This document shows, piece by piece, positions 5,883 to 16,300 of a stretch of DNA of 23,568 bases. The stretch lies in IMG/VR virus record IMGVR_UViG_3300049595_002351, positions 1 through 23,568 of that record; one strand, 5' to 3'. Source of the stretch: a virus. Under the pieces are notes generated by a model that saw nothing but the letters and a program-made list of their open reading frames with translations, was not told the DNA's origin and ran no database searches. The stretch's first letter is position 1; each line of letters starts with the position of its first letter. The position numbers and the translations under genes are program-made.

Positions 5883-8800
5883 AGTTAAGCGCGATATTTA
5901 ACCTAAATACTGTTGCAAATACATCGGGAGCGCAGTCAGCAATGTCTGCGCTTACGGATAAAGTAAAGGCTACTGCCAATAGTCTTGGTGTTGCTGCAGC
6001 TAATGCGGCTAAATTAGCGCGTTCTGGTATTGCAAGTCGTTTTGGCGGTGGCGGAGGTGGCGGCGGCGGTGGTGGCGGCGGAGGATTTGATCCTGGAGAA
6101 CATCGCCAATCTCGTGGTGTAATAGGGAGTAGAGCAGCTGCTGGTAGAGATTTTGCAGGTATGGCATCTGCAGGAAATACTAGCGGATTTGTTGCTGCTT
6201 ACGCTACTCTTGCTTCTAACATCTTTGCTTTAACAGCAGCTTTTCAGGCTCTTTCTAATGCAGCTAAAACTGAAGAACTTGTTAATGGTTTAAAACTTGT
6301 AGGTGCTCAAGCAGGTACAACATTAACTGTTGTAGCAAAAAATCTGCAGGAAGTTACTGGCTTTGGTATTACAGCAGCAGATGCTATGAGAACAGTTGCA
6401 CAAGCTAGTGCTAGTGGTATTACTAATGATGAAATTACTCAATTAGGTGCAGTTGCACGTGGTGCATCTGTGGCATTAGGTAGAGATCTTAGTGATTCTA
6501 TGGATCGTCTTATTCGAGGTGTTGCAAAATTAGAACCAGAACTTATTGACGAATTAGGTATTATGACGCGTCTAGACGATGCTATGCGTGCCTATGCAGA
6601 TGCAAATGGAAAAACAGTACAGTCTCTTACTAGAACTGAAAAAAGTCAAGCTTTCTTAAATGCAGTTTTAGAAGAAGGTAAAAAGAAATTTGGAGATGTT
6701 GCAGATCAATTAGATATTAATCCATATAATAAACTTGCTGCATCTGTTAGGGATCTTGGCACTTCAGTATTGACTATAGTAAATAAAGTTTTAGCTCCTG
6801 TAGCCGAAATTTTAGCAGCTAATCCTGCTGCTGCTTTAATTCCTGCTCTATCAATTTTAACTATGGCATTTAGTAAAGTATTACCTAATGCAGTTAATAT
6901 TAATAAAGAATTAGCAAGAGAACTAGATTATAGAACACAATTAAGAAAAGCAACTGCAGACCAACTCGCAGAAGAAATGGCTCTAGCTGCTAGTGGAGAT
7001 GCTGATGCTGCAAAAAGAATAAAAAATCTTGAAAGAGAATTAACCTTTCTTAAAGCAAGAGAAGAGGTAATTCGTGCTACAACCATGGCTGTAGATCGTA
7101 CACGACTAGAAGGTGGAGGTATAGTTACAGCTGTTAGTGCCGTTAAAGAGGCTAAAGATACTTTAGGACAAGATAAAAAACTAGGAATAGGTAATACCTT
7201 TAAAATTATAGGTTCTTCATTGCTCGGTATTGTATCAAGCATGATGTTCTGGGTTAGTATTGCTACAGTACTTGTAGGTATTGCTAAAGGAATTTATGAC
7301 TATTTTGATAGAGCAAATAAACCTATAAAAGATGCAAAAAAAGAACTTGGTGAAATGGCAGATAGAGCCAAAGAAACAAGAAAGCAAGTTCAACTTATGG
7401 CAGAAAGTAATCCTGCTAAAGCTTTTGATGCTTCTGTTAATTCTGTAACGGAACTTTATAATAAACTTGTTGCCATAGAAGGTATTGTAGCTGAAATAGA
7501 AAAAAAGAAAGTTTTAGAAGATTTAGGAAAAATAAAAGTAGAAATTCCTAACCCAAACCTATCTAATAGAGGTGTAGCAGGTTCTCAAGGTATTACACTT
7601 TTTGAGAATTTAAGGGCGGGTGTAGGAGAAGATACTGCAAAATCATTACTTGAAATAGCATCGGCATCTGATGTTTTAGGAGAAGGTTTTAAAAATAGTG
7701 CAATTGAAGCTTTAAAGTTAGTTAAAACAAAAGAAGATGCTGTAGAATGGGGAAAAAAGTTTGGGAAACCTATTGCAGATATTACCGGAAGATTACAAGT
7801 AGTACAGCAGTCTTTTGCAGAGACAAGTACAGAACTACAAAAACTTTTTAATCCTAAAGATTATGATACAACTTTATCTCCCGTAGTAGAAGCTTTTTCA
7901 TCGGCAGGTAAAGAAATACAGCAAATTAAAAAACAAATAGAAGAAACAGAAGGAGCAGATTCTATTAAATTTTACGCTGGATTACAAAAAACTTTAGAAA
8001 GTTTAGGTTCAACAAATCTAGATCAACTACAAAAACTTACAAAAACCGATTTAGGTGTTAAAAATATAAAATATTTAGAAAGTACAGTTGCAAAGTTACG
8101 AAAAGATCTTAAAGATGATCCATTAAATATACGTATCAAAGGTACTCTAGAATTAAATGAGACAAAATTAAAACTAGCTTGGAAGACATTAACAGAAAGA
8201 TTTATAGAACAAAATCCTATAGATATTTTAGAAGGTTTACAAAAAAAGGAAAGAGCTTTAGAAATTGAAAAAGAATCACTAAATATAACAGTTCAAACTG
8301 CTCAAATTAATGCAGATATGAATAAAAAGCGTCTTGATGCAGAGATGACTTTATTAAAGATGCAAAAAGATAGGCGTCTTGCAGGTTTCAGTTTATCTAA
8401 AGAATTCGATATAGGACAAGAAATACTAGATAAAACTAAATCTTTAAATCTTGATAAAACAGCAAATAAAGAAAAAATTAAACAGTTAAATAATGAATTA
8501 GCTATTGCTCAATCAAACTTAAACCTTAAAAAAAGCATGGAAAACCAAGAAAAAGGTAGCCAAGCTATAATAGAAGAACAAAATAAATTTAATACATTAA
8601 GTCTTTCAATTACTGCTAAAAAAGCACAAATTACTCAAGAAGAAACACTAGCACAAGAATATTTAGTAAATTTAGGCAAAGAACTTGTAGATAGACAAAA
8701 TGATGAAAATTATCAAAAACTACAGACTATTCAAAATGCACAAAAACTTTTAGACTTAGAAAAAGAAAGAGTAAGTGTACTTCAGAGAGGAGCACAGTTA

Positions 8801-10021
8801 GGGTTAGACTTAAAAGAAGCTCAGTTAAATCTTCAAAACGCAAGACTAGGTAGAACTATGTCTCAAGAAGACACGTTTAAGTTAGAGCAAGAGCGTTTTG
8901 ATATTGCTATTCAAAATCTTAAAATAGAAGCTGGCTTTTTAATGCAAGAACATCTCTATAAAATGCAACTTTTAGACTTAGAACAAAAAATAAAAGATGC
9001 AGAAATGGTAAATGTAATTGAAGAACTAAGAAAAAATGGTAAAACTGTAGAAGCTAATGCATTAGAAACAGAACGTCAGGGACTAAAATCAATATTTGAA
9101 AATTTACGTGGTACAATAGAACAAACTACAGCACAAGCACTCCTTAATTATTTAACAGAAATTGATATTTTAAAGATACAAAAACAAACTAGTGCAGCTG
9201 AAAGAGAAAATCAAATAAATGCCCCTGCAACAGCTATGCGGCAAAATAGGTTAATGAACGGAGCAGGAGTTCTATCCTCTCTAGGAGGATTCTCTGAAGA
9301 ATTTAAAACAGCTCTTCAAAATGAAAGCACACAGAGTGGTAGAAATATTATAGAAATTCTTTCTGACCCTAAGACAGTACAACAAATAAACGAATCAGCA
9401 ATAGCATTAAAACAGGTAGCTTTAGAAGGTGAACTATTAAATACTGTAGGACAAGGCTTTAATGATTTATTCACTAAAGGCTTTGAAATGATAATTACAG
9501 GTGCCGAAGGTGCTACAGAAGCCTTTAGAAATATGGCTAAAGATATGCTAGTACAAATTGCTGCAGTAATCGCTAAAATGATTGTATTAAAAACAATTGA
9601 ATTAGGATTAAATACAATAGCACCAGGTGCGGGTACCGCATTTATGCAATTCATGAAACCTACACCAGGTGCTGCAGGCGGTATTATGCCAATGGCCAAT
9701 GGCGGTATTATGGACAGGGCCCAAGGATTACAAGGAATTATCACAAAACCAACATATTTAGTTGGGGAAGGTAAGCATAATGAAGCAGTAGTTCCTCTTC
9801 CTAATGGCAGAGAAATTCCTGTACAACTCCAGGGCAACTCTTCAAATTCTAACAATATACAAGTAAACGTAAATATGTCCGGCAATGGAGGACAAGCTAC
9901 AACAGAAACTCAGGGTCAAGATATGGATCAACTGGGCCAAGCCATCGCTGTGGCAGTCCAAAGAGAACTTATCAACCAAAAGCGCCCAGGTGGAATCCTA
10001 AGTAGGTATGGAGCAGCATAA
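5879..10021 (+). CDS. Tail tape measure protein
   Basis: A 1380-residue protein that sets tail length and is expelled into the host at infection. Seen in order: a Gly/Ala-rich N-terminus with an unbroken run of 14 glycines (residues 56-69); a conserved-looking globular part (~100-340) with hydrophobic stretches at ~105-122 and ~303-333; a strongly hydrophobic probable membrane segment at ~443-472 (SSLLGIVSSMMFWVSIATVL); a long Lys/Glu/Leu/Gln-rich helical coiled-coil region (~480-1130); and the C-terminal signature of tape measure proteins, GGIMPMANGGIM then YLVGEGKHNEAVVPLPNG (near 1280-1325). It starts inside the chaperone stop (ATGA) without a strong Shine-Dalgarno, so translation is probably coupled. 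It is the longest gene here, as expected. Confidence 0.93.
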   Translation: MKLSAIFNLNTVANTSGAQSAMSALTDKVKATANSLGVAAANAAKLARSGIASRFGGGGGGGGGGGGGGFDPGEHRQSRGVIGSRAAAGRDFAGMASAGNTSGFVAAYATLASNIFALTAAFQALSNAAKTEELVNGLKLVGAQAGTTLTVVAKNLQEVTGFGITAADAMRTVAQASASGITNDEITQLGAVARGASVALGRDLSDSMDRLIRGVAKLEPELIDELGIMTRLDDAMRAYADANGKTVQSLTRTEKSQAFLNAVLEEGKKKFGDVADQLDINPYNKLAASVRDLGTSVLTIVNKVLAPVAEILAANPAAALIPALSILTMAFSKVLPNAVNINKELARELDYRTQLRKATADQLAEEMALAASGDADAAKRIKNLERELTFLKAREEVIRATTMAVDRTRLEGGGIVTAVSAVKEAKDTLGQDKKLGIGNTFKIIGSSLLGIVSSMMFWVSIATVLVGIAKGIYDYFDRANKPIKDAKKELGEMADRAKETRKQVQLMAESNPAKAFDASVNSVTELYNKLVAIEGIVAEIEKKKVLEDLGKIKVEIPNPNLSNRGVAGSQGITLFENLRAGVGEDTAKSLLEIASASDVLGEGFKNSAIEALKLVKTKEDAVEWGKKFGKPIADITGRLQVVQQSFAETSTELQKLFNPKDYDTTLSPVVEAFSSAGKEIQQIKKQIEETEGADSIKFYAGLQKTLESLGSTNLDQLQKLTKTDLGVKNIKYLESTVAKLRKDLKDDPLNIRIKGTLELNETKLKLAWKTLTERFIEQNPIDILEGLQKKERALEIEKESLNITVQTAQINADMNKKRLDAEMTLLKMQKDRRLAGFSLSKEFDIGQEILDKTKSLNLDKTANKEKIKQLNNELAIAQSNLNLKKSMENQEKGSQAIIEEQNKFNTLSLSITAKKAQITQEETLAQEYLVNLGKELVDRQNDENYQKLQTIQNAQKLLDLEKERVSVLQRGAQLGLDLKEAQLNLQNARLGRTMSQEDTFKLEQERFDIAIQNLKIEAGFLMQEHLYKMQLLDLEQKIKDAEMVNVIEELRKNGKTVEANALETERQGLKSIFENLRGTIEQTTAQALLNYLTEIDILKIQKQTSAAERENQINAPATAMRQNRLMNGAGVLSSLGGFSEEFKTALQNESTQSGRNIIEILSDPKTVQQINESAIALKQVALEGELLNTVGQGFNDLFTKGFEMIITGAEGATEAFRNMAKDMLVQIAAVIAKMIVLKTIELGLNTIAPGAGTAFMQFMKPTPGAAGGIMPMANGGIMDRAQGLQGIITKPTYLVGEGKHNEAVVPLPNGREIPVQLQGNSSNSNNIQVNVNMSGNGGQATTETQGQDMDQLGQAIAVAVQRELINQKRPGGILSRYGAA

Positions 10022-10377
10022 TGTATTTTATCATCCCTACCTACGTAGGAGGTCCTCCAACAAGCCAAACTATTTACGTAGATAACGGAGTATCTATCTC
10101 TTATGACACCCCAAGAAGGGTAAATAAATTCGGAGATGGATACTCCCTATCTATTCCAATAGGTCCAATTAAAAGATCCTTTCAAGCAACTTTCTCAAAC
10201 AGACCAGTAACACAAATAGACTATATAGATAACTACTTTGAGTATATGAAAGGTGGTATTATTGTAGTTAATATATTTGGCACTAATGGAAATTTCGAAG
10301 TTATTGATTGGTCTAAAGTATATATAAATCAAGAACTTTATAGTATTCAGGCCACCTTTACGGAGACGTTCAGATGA
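10021..10377 (+). CDS. gpM-like minor tail protein, copy A
   Basis: A 118-residue tail-tip protein of the lambda gpM type, expected to sit at the junction of the tail tube and tip. The pattern is characteristic: an N-terminal strand region with a GDGYSLSIPIGP segment, then FSNRPVTQIDYIDNYFEYMKG, a VIDW motif and a C-terminus ending in YSIQATFTETFR. It resembles the next gene over its last ~65 residues. RBS GGAG at 10010-10013. Its start overlaps the tape measure stop by one base (TAATG). The gpM family call comes from this pattern plus the position right after the tape measure gene. Confidence 0.7.
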   Translation: MYFIIPTYVGGPPTSQTIYVDNGVSISYDTPRRVNKFGDGYSLSIPIGPIKRSFQATFSNRPVTQIDYIDNYFEYMKGGIIVVNIFGTNGNFEVIDWSKVYINQELYSIQATFTETFR

Positions 10378-10742
10378 TAACTTTTACAGTCCCAGGAGGA
10401 TATCCAATAACTACAGGACAAACTGTTACAGTAGATCGTTATCCTAATCTTAGTAAACAAGTCTCAGTACAAAGGCAGGGTGTAGCAGAAAGTCCCCTAG
10501 AACAAGTACTTGCAGACGGTATAAATCCTCTAGTAGAAAAGTTCTCTTTCTCAATCAATAATAGACCAGCAGCAGATATACAGGCCCTAATAAGCTGGTT
10601 TACTTCTATGAAAGGGACTACCAAAGTAACTTTTACATTCCCAGAAGAAACAAAGAATCTAGTTATAACAAATTGGACTGTTTCTCTAGGTTCTTCTAAA
10701 TTTTATTCCATGCAAATTGAAACGGAGCTTGCCTATCTATGA
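10374..10742 (+). CDS. gpM-like minor tail protein, copy B
   Basis: A 122-residue protein related to the gene just before it. Shared positions include NRP, a helix ending in a (Y/W)F-x2-MKG motif, (V/L)VI-x2-W, and YS(I/M)Q-x-(T/E) near the end. It differs at the N-terminus (TVPGGYPITTGQTVTVD, QRQGVAESPLEQVL). It could be a second tip ring or a diverged duplicate with its own role. It overlaps its neighbours by four bases on each side (ATGA) and has GGAG at 10362-10365. Which of the two is the true lambda gpM counterpart cannot be decided from sequence alone. Confidence 0.65.
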   Translation: MITFTVPGGYPITTGQTVTVDRYPNLSKQVSVQRQGVAESPLEQVLADGINPLVEKFSFSINNRPAADIQALISWFTSMKGTTKVTFTFPEETKNLVITNWTVSLGSSKFYSMQIETELAYL

Positions 10743-11869
10743 GTAACTTAGAAGTTAATAAGCAAAGAGTTAGTTCCGATTTTGTAGAGCTATTTCGTAT
10801 TACTAAAAATGGTAATACGTATTATTTTACTAGTTATTATCAAGATGTTACTTTTAGAGACGAAGCGTCACCTTTTACTCAAAGAACATATGTAAAACTT
10901 CCAATAGAATTTTCTGGCTATAGTCAATCAATGGAGGGTACTCTAGCCCGTCCTACTCTTACAGTTGCTAATATTCTCACTACTTTTGGTGATGCTATAA
11001 ATATGAGCAATGACTCTTTTGTAGGGGCAACACTTACTAGACGTAGGACATTAGCATCTCAAGTAGGTATTTCCCCTGCGGCAGCACCTGGATCAGGAGC
11101 GCCCACAGAATTTCCCCTACAAGTATTTATAGTTGATAGACTGCAAACAGAGACTGCATTAGCTGTTGTTTTTGAACTTGCCAATCCATTTGACTTAGAT
11201 GGCGTTACGATACCTACTAGGCAAATTGTTCCTAATAACTGTTCATGGGCTTATCAAGGTTTAAATTTTGCAACTCCCACTGGAGCTTGTGGTTGGAATA
11301 ATACTACAAACGGTGTAACCGCCTACTTTGATATTAGAAATAATTTACTACTTTCTAATGCTAATACTTTTGCAGCCTGGACTTCAGGTGCTATAGTTTT
11401 AGATAATCTATACAAAACAGCAAAAGCATTAAATAGATATAATGTAGATGGAACAGTAACAGCTGTGCCTTCTGGTATGTTTGATTATTGGCAGGCTCGT
11501 TCTAGTACTACTCCAGCTTCTTTAACGACTGCTAATTGTAGACGCGTTAAAGTTTATAGTACTTCTTGGAGCAGTGTCACAACTTACTATTCCTATAAAG
11601 AAGGGGATATTTATAATGATCTAGTATCTCATAATGGGTCTATATGGTCTTGTATTAGAAGTAATGTAAATCAAACTCCTGCATATGGTAGCAATTACTG
11701 GAAAAGAGCAGATATTTGTGGAAAGAAACTTTCTAGTTGTGCATCTAGATATAGAGCTAAACCTTTTACTACAGCACAGCCAATAACAATAGCTTCAACA
11801 GTGGAGAATAAAGATGCAATACTTCCATTCGGAGGATTCCCAGCTTCCCGTAGACTTAACACTTATTAA
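10739..11869 (+). CDS. gpL-like minor tail protein with probable Fe-S site
   Basis: A 376-residue tail-tip protein of the lambda gpL type. The N-terminal half (YYFTSYYQDVTF, then PIEFSGYSQSMEGTLARPTLTV) matches the family's beta domain. The C-terminal half keeps four cysteines in the family arrangement, C168 and C184 (NNCSWAYQG ... GACGW) and C327 and C334 (ICGKKLSSC), which in lambda gpL hold an iron-sulphur cluster. The ending PFGGFPASRRL is also typical. Between the two cysteine pairs lie about 140 extra residues. Residues ~276-325 of that insert resemble a carbohydrate-binding module (WSSVTTYY, YKEGD, NGSIW, P, NYW) and add C305. C267 also lies in the insert. GGAG at 10724-10727 serves the start. 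The end overlaps the next gene by 56 bases. Confidence 0.75.
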   Translation: MSNLEVNKQRVSSDFVELFRITKNGNTYYFTSYYQDVTFRDEASPFTQRTYVKLPIEFSGYSQSMEGTLARPTLTVANILTTFGDAINMSNDSFVGATLTRRRTLASQVGISPAAAPGSGAPTEFPLQVFIVDRLQTETALAVVFELANPFDLDGVTIPTRQIVPNNCSWAYQGLNFATPTGACGWNNTTNGVTAYFDIRNNLLLSNANTFAAWTSGAIVLDNLYKTAKALNRYNVDGTVTAVPSGMFDYWQARSSTTPASLTTANCRRVKVYSTSWSSVTTYYSYKEGDIYNDLVSHNGSIWSCIRSNVNQTPAYGSNYWKRADICGKKLSSCASRYRAKPFTTAQPITIASTVENKDAILPFGGFPASRRLNTY

Positions 11870-12569
11870 AGAACACGCATTAACAGAATTTCCTAGAGAA
11901 GCTTGTGGTCTTATTGTAGTAAAAAAAGGAAAAGCAAAGTATTATCCTTGCACTAATATAGCTGAAGGAGAAGATAGCTTTGTAATACAGCCAAGAGAAT
12001 TTACTAAACATTCTCTTTCTGGCGATATTATTTATGTAGTTCATAGTCACCCTACGGGACAGGAACCTAGTGAACACGATGTAACTATATGTAATTCTTT
12101 AAAAATTCCTTATCTTATTTACTATGTAGAACACAATACTTTTTCTATCATCTATCCAGAACAGTATAATTCTTTAATTGGTAGAGATTATGAGTTTGGT
12201 ATTCGTGATTGTTTTGAAGCAGCCCGAGACTGGTATATGTTAGAAGGAATAATTACTCCACCTAGAGCATCTCATTGGAAAGATGACTGGTGGGAATTAG
12301 GCGAAGATTATATAGGAAAAGAACTTACTAGTTGGCCATTTAAAAAAGTACAAGATATACAATATGGAGATCTTCTTACATTTAAAGTTCAATCTTCAGT
12401 AGCAAATCATTTAGCAGTATTTATTGGCAATGATTTAATTTACCACCACGCCTTTGGAAGACTATCTTGTAGAGAAAATCTTTATCCACTTTGGGCACCA
12501 CATTTAGACGGGATTTATAGATATGAAGGAAGTGATATTAGAGGGATTTCTAGCGGAAAAATATGGTAG
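11814..12569 (+). CDS. gpK-like tail-tip peptidase / peptidoglycan hydrolase
   Basis: A 251-residue two-domain protein like lambda gpK. Residues 1-~115 form a JAMM/Mov34-type metalloprotease: a helix with PREACGLIV (Glu29) and the zinc motif HSHPTGQEPSEHD (His77, His79, Ser86, Asp89) complete. Residues ~120-238 form an NlpC/P60 cysteine hydrolase: RDCFEAARDW (nucleophile Cys133), a YGDLLTF strand (184-190), ANHLAVFIG (catalytic His199) and IYHHAFG (possible third residue His211 or His212). The second domain probably cuts peptidoglycan cross-links during DNA entry. The start has GGAG about eight bases upstream, so the 56-base overlap with the gpL-like gene looks real. Confidence 0.88.
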   Translation: MQYFHSEDSQLPVDLTLIKEHALTEFPREACGLIVVKKGKAKYYPCTNIAEGEDSFVIQPREFTKHSLSGDIIYVVHSHPTGQEPSEHDVTICNSLKIPYLIYYVEHNTFSIIYPEQYNSLIGRDYEFGIRDCFEAARDWYMLEGIITPPRASHWKDDWWELGEDYIGKELTSWPFKKVQDIQYGDLLTFKVQSSVANHLAVFIGNDLIYHHAFGRLSCRENLYPLWAPHLDGIYRYEGSDIRGISSGKIW

Positions 12570-13326
12570 AAATTGGAATATAAATGCTTCTATGCCTAGC
12601 GAAATATTTCAATGTATAGAAGCTAATTATCCTAGCATACGAAAAGATATTATAGAACTAGCTGAAAGTGGTGGTGGTTTTACTATACAAATGGGGGATG
12701 AATTTGCTGATGTAGAAGATTTACTTATTCCTATTACTGCTGATACTATTATTATTTCTCCAGTTGCTGCGGGTAGTAGTGGTAAAGGTACTGGTAAGAT
12801 TATAGGTGCTATAGCCCTTTTTGCATTATCATTTTATATGGGACCTTTAGTTAGTGGAGTAGTTAATACATTTATGAGTTCTGGTCAAATATTGGCTAAT
12901 ATTGGTACTATTATAAAGACTGCTCAAGTACTACAGTTAGCAACAGCAGCAATAGGTGTTAACCTTGCGCTAAAAGGACTGGGAGAACTTATGGCCCCAG
13001 ATCCTGCTAAAGATGAGGCAGAGGTCTATTCTTTTAATGGTCCTGAAAATATCAAAGCTGGCGGCAACCCTGTGCCAATTCTTTGCGGAGAAATGATAAT
13101 TGGCGGCATTACAATGAGCTCTGGTACTGTAGGTGGAATTCATAGAAATTTAGGCACATATGCACAATCATATAGAAATCTTCTAAATGGTGTAATTAAT
13201 CCAGGAAGCCCGGGCTACGAGTTAGATACGTTTAATCCTCCTAGATTTGGTTCTGCAGCTATTACAGGTAATGCTAATATTGTAACTCAGATATTAGAAG
13301 ACGAAAGAGAAAATAGGTATGTATAA
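12523..13326 (+). CDS. gpI-like tail assembly protein
   Basis: A 267-residue protein of the lambda gpI type, part of the tip assembly with gpJ. The N-terminus is the family's ubiquitin-like fold ([12 protein letters not shown], then [19 protein letters not shown], residues 4-42) leading to an [17 protein letters not shown] segment (75-91) that parallels lambda's Pro-Val-x-x-Gly-x-Lys turn. Residues ~92-160 are Gly/Ala-rich and hydrophobic. After that comes a [14 protein letters not shown] segment (181-194). The gene overlaps the gpK-like gene by 47 bases and the gpJ-like gene by eight. Its Shine-Dalgarno is weak, so it is probably translated by coupling. Confidence 0.8.
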   Translation: MKEVILEGFLAEKYGRNWNINASMPSEIFQCIEANYPSIRKDIIELAESGGGFTIQMGDEFADVEDLLIPITADTIIISPVAAGSSGKGTGKIIGAIALFALSFYMGPLVSGVVNTFMSSGQILANIGTIIKTAQVLQLATAAIGVNLALKGLGELMAPDPAKDEAEVYSFNGPENIKAGGNPVPILCGEMIIGGITMSSGTVGGIHRNLGTYAQSYRNLLNGVINPGSPGYELDTFNPPRFGSAAITGNANIVTQILEDERENRYV

Positions 13327-16300
13327 TCAATCTACAGGAATAGTTTTCGATCTTCTTAGCGAAGGTGAAATAGAATTAAAAGAAGGAATTGCATCAGTAT
13401 TTCTTAATCGAGTACCTATTGCAAATAGCAATGTACTTCAAGATGCTCAATCTAATTATTATACAGGAACAGTTAATGCTACCGGCACAACTATTACAGC
13501 AACACATTCTCTAGCTTCTGGAACAAAAAGAGGCATACTAATAGAACGTGGTTACGCTGCTAGTACTTGTACAGTATCAGCAGGTGCTACAACTATTACT
13601 ACAGCAGGCAGTTTCTTTAATGAAAATGCTATGCGTAAAGATATTACAGAAGGATGGTCTGGCCTAGATCAAAAAATAAGAATCGTAGGCGCAGGACCTA
13701 ATGGTACAGATTATGAAGGGTACCTAGTAGGTTATACTAGCGCTACTCAAGGCAATGTGCTGCCTGCAATTAGTACTGCTGTAACAAATGCTTCTATTAC
13801 TTTTGACCACTATAGTTATGCTACTGTAGGTGCTAATAATTTTACTCTTGATGTTGCATGTCCTAGAGTTAGCCAAAGTTTTAGAATTTGGGTTGGCCCA
13901 GTAACTAATATAGCCTCAGATGATCCTTCAAATACTAATTGGAAATTTGCAAGAGTATCTTTTAGGCCCGGTACTTTAAATCAATCACCTATTGAAAATA
14001 TTCCTGGGTTTAGTAGTGCTAGCTATGGGGTAAGTTCTGGTACTGCAATTACTCAGTATAGTACATGGTTTAGTGCAAACACTGGCAAACTTAGAATGAA
14101 TAAAGATACTGCTGTACTTCCTAATGGAGCTACAGGAGGACCAGAAGTTGCAGTTACTTCTGGACAGTTACTTTCTGCAGGTGGCGGTGTTCCAACCGAA
14201 ATAGACGAAATTATGGTTACTATAACGGCAGCCAGTCTTTATAGTATGAGAAGTAGTACCCAGCAAAAAGGTGGAGCAGGCGTATCTTTTCAAATTATTT
14301 TTGAATATAATAATACTGGAAGTACTACAGTTTATGACTCTAAAAGAGTTATGTTTGGTCCTACCGATACTGAAGTAAATGCTGCCCCTTATTGGATTTG
14401 GGGAGGTAGTAATTTTGCTCCTAGTTTTAATACTAGTGGAAACATTTCTGGGCAGTATGAAAAGTCTACGGATTTTGAGTTTAGATTTAGTATTGAAGAA
14501 TTTAAACCATTTACAAATTTTAGGGTAGTTGTTCGTAGGGTAACTCCTGTTAACTATACACTTGATGCTATAAACTACTACAACGAAACTTCCTTAAAAA
14601 GTGTACAAGCTTATATTACAGATAAATTAAACTATCCATATAGTGCATATGCTGCTGTTATGTTTGATAGTGAAGAATTTAATCAAGGATTTCCTGAAAG
14701 GGCCTATCATTGCTATGGTATTAGATGTGAAGTTCCAGATAATTATATTACTAGAAGAGAAGCTAGTGATGGTATAGCAAAATATACTAGAAATTCTAGT
14801 ACTGGAGCAGATACTGGAACATATCAGGTTTGGGGCGGTACATTTAGAAAAGTTTATTGTGATAATCCAGTTTGGGTTCTTAGACAGCTATTAATTGAAA
14901 ATAGATTTGGGTTAGGAGATTGGATTAATTCAGCACTAATAAATAAGTGGGCATTATATGCTCAGGCTAGATATTGTGATGAATTAGTGCCCGATGGGTT
15001 TGGAGGACTTGAGCCTAGGTTTATTTGTGCAGCGTATCTTACTGAACCTGTAGAAGCCTATAAGATTATAAAAGACTTTTGCACTATTATGTTGGCAAGC
15101 CATTATTTCTTGGAGGGCCAATTAGTAATAGATGGAGATAGACCCAAAGAACCAGTATATACTTTTACAAAAGGTAATATTATTGATGGTTTATTTGCTT
15201 ATGAAGGTACTGGCAATAAAACTCGTGCAAATCAAGTAGCTGTACAGTTTAATGATAGAAGTAATTTTTATGAACAGGACATTGAACTAGTAGATGATAT
15301 AGAAGGTATTGTTTCTAGCGGTAAAATAATTCAAGATTCCGTACAAGCTTTTGGGGCTACTTCTAGAGGACAAGCTAGACGTTATGGGTTATGGAAACTA
15401 CTTAGCAATAAAATGCAAAAAGAAGTAGTGTCATTTAAAACAGGCGAAAATGCTGGATTTATTAGACCAGGTGATGTTATAAATGTCCAAGATGCTGATA
15501 GATATGCTTTAAGATACTCAGGGCGTATTGTTAGTGCTACCACCACTACAGTTACACTAGATAAAGCAATTGATTTAACAGCAGGTTATACATATACTTT
15601 ATATGCGCTTATTGACGGGGCCGCCGCTGTAGTTGGAGAAACTAGTGTTGTAATTGGTGGTGTTACTTATAAAGCTGGAGATATTCTTACCAGTATTACA
15701 ACAGAAGAAGGTGCTTCTAACGTAAAAGATGATAGCGGTAATTTTGTAAATGTAGTCTGGCAACCAGATATGCACTTAGAGGCTAGAACGGTTACTACTG
15801 CTTCTGGCACTGGTATTAGTACATTAACAGTTAGTTCTGCATTTAGTGCCGCTCCTCAATCGGAGCATATTTGGGGATTAAAAGCTCAAAACTCAAATGG
15901 TTTATTTTTAACAGATGGTGTAAAACAGTACAAAGTATTTGCTATAGCTGAAGATAGTCCTGGCACTTATGATATTAAAGCTGGAGAGCATTATAATATT
16001 AAATTTGATTTAATTGATGAAACTTTTATTGCAGATGCTCCTGCATATATAACAAACTACGTATCTCCAGTACGAAATTTTCTTGGAAACTTAACATATT
16101 CTAGTGCCAATAGAGAGAGCGAAAATTCTCCTGCAGCAAGACAAATAGATGTTAATTTATCCTGGGATAAACCTTTAGTAGGAGCAGACACAGACTTTAA
16201 AGAATATAAAATAACTTATGTATCTGAAGGTATACAAACTATAACTACCACTGCAACAAATTATAAAATTACTAATATGCTAGAAGGAACGTATGAGTTT

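Noticed and set aside
9316-9885. 189-residue frame on the - strand inside the tape measure gene
   Set aside because: It is antisense to the conserved C-terminus of the tape measure protein, has no ribosome site in view, and its composition (Pro/Ile/Ser-rich) is that of a shadow frame.
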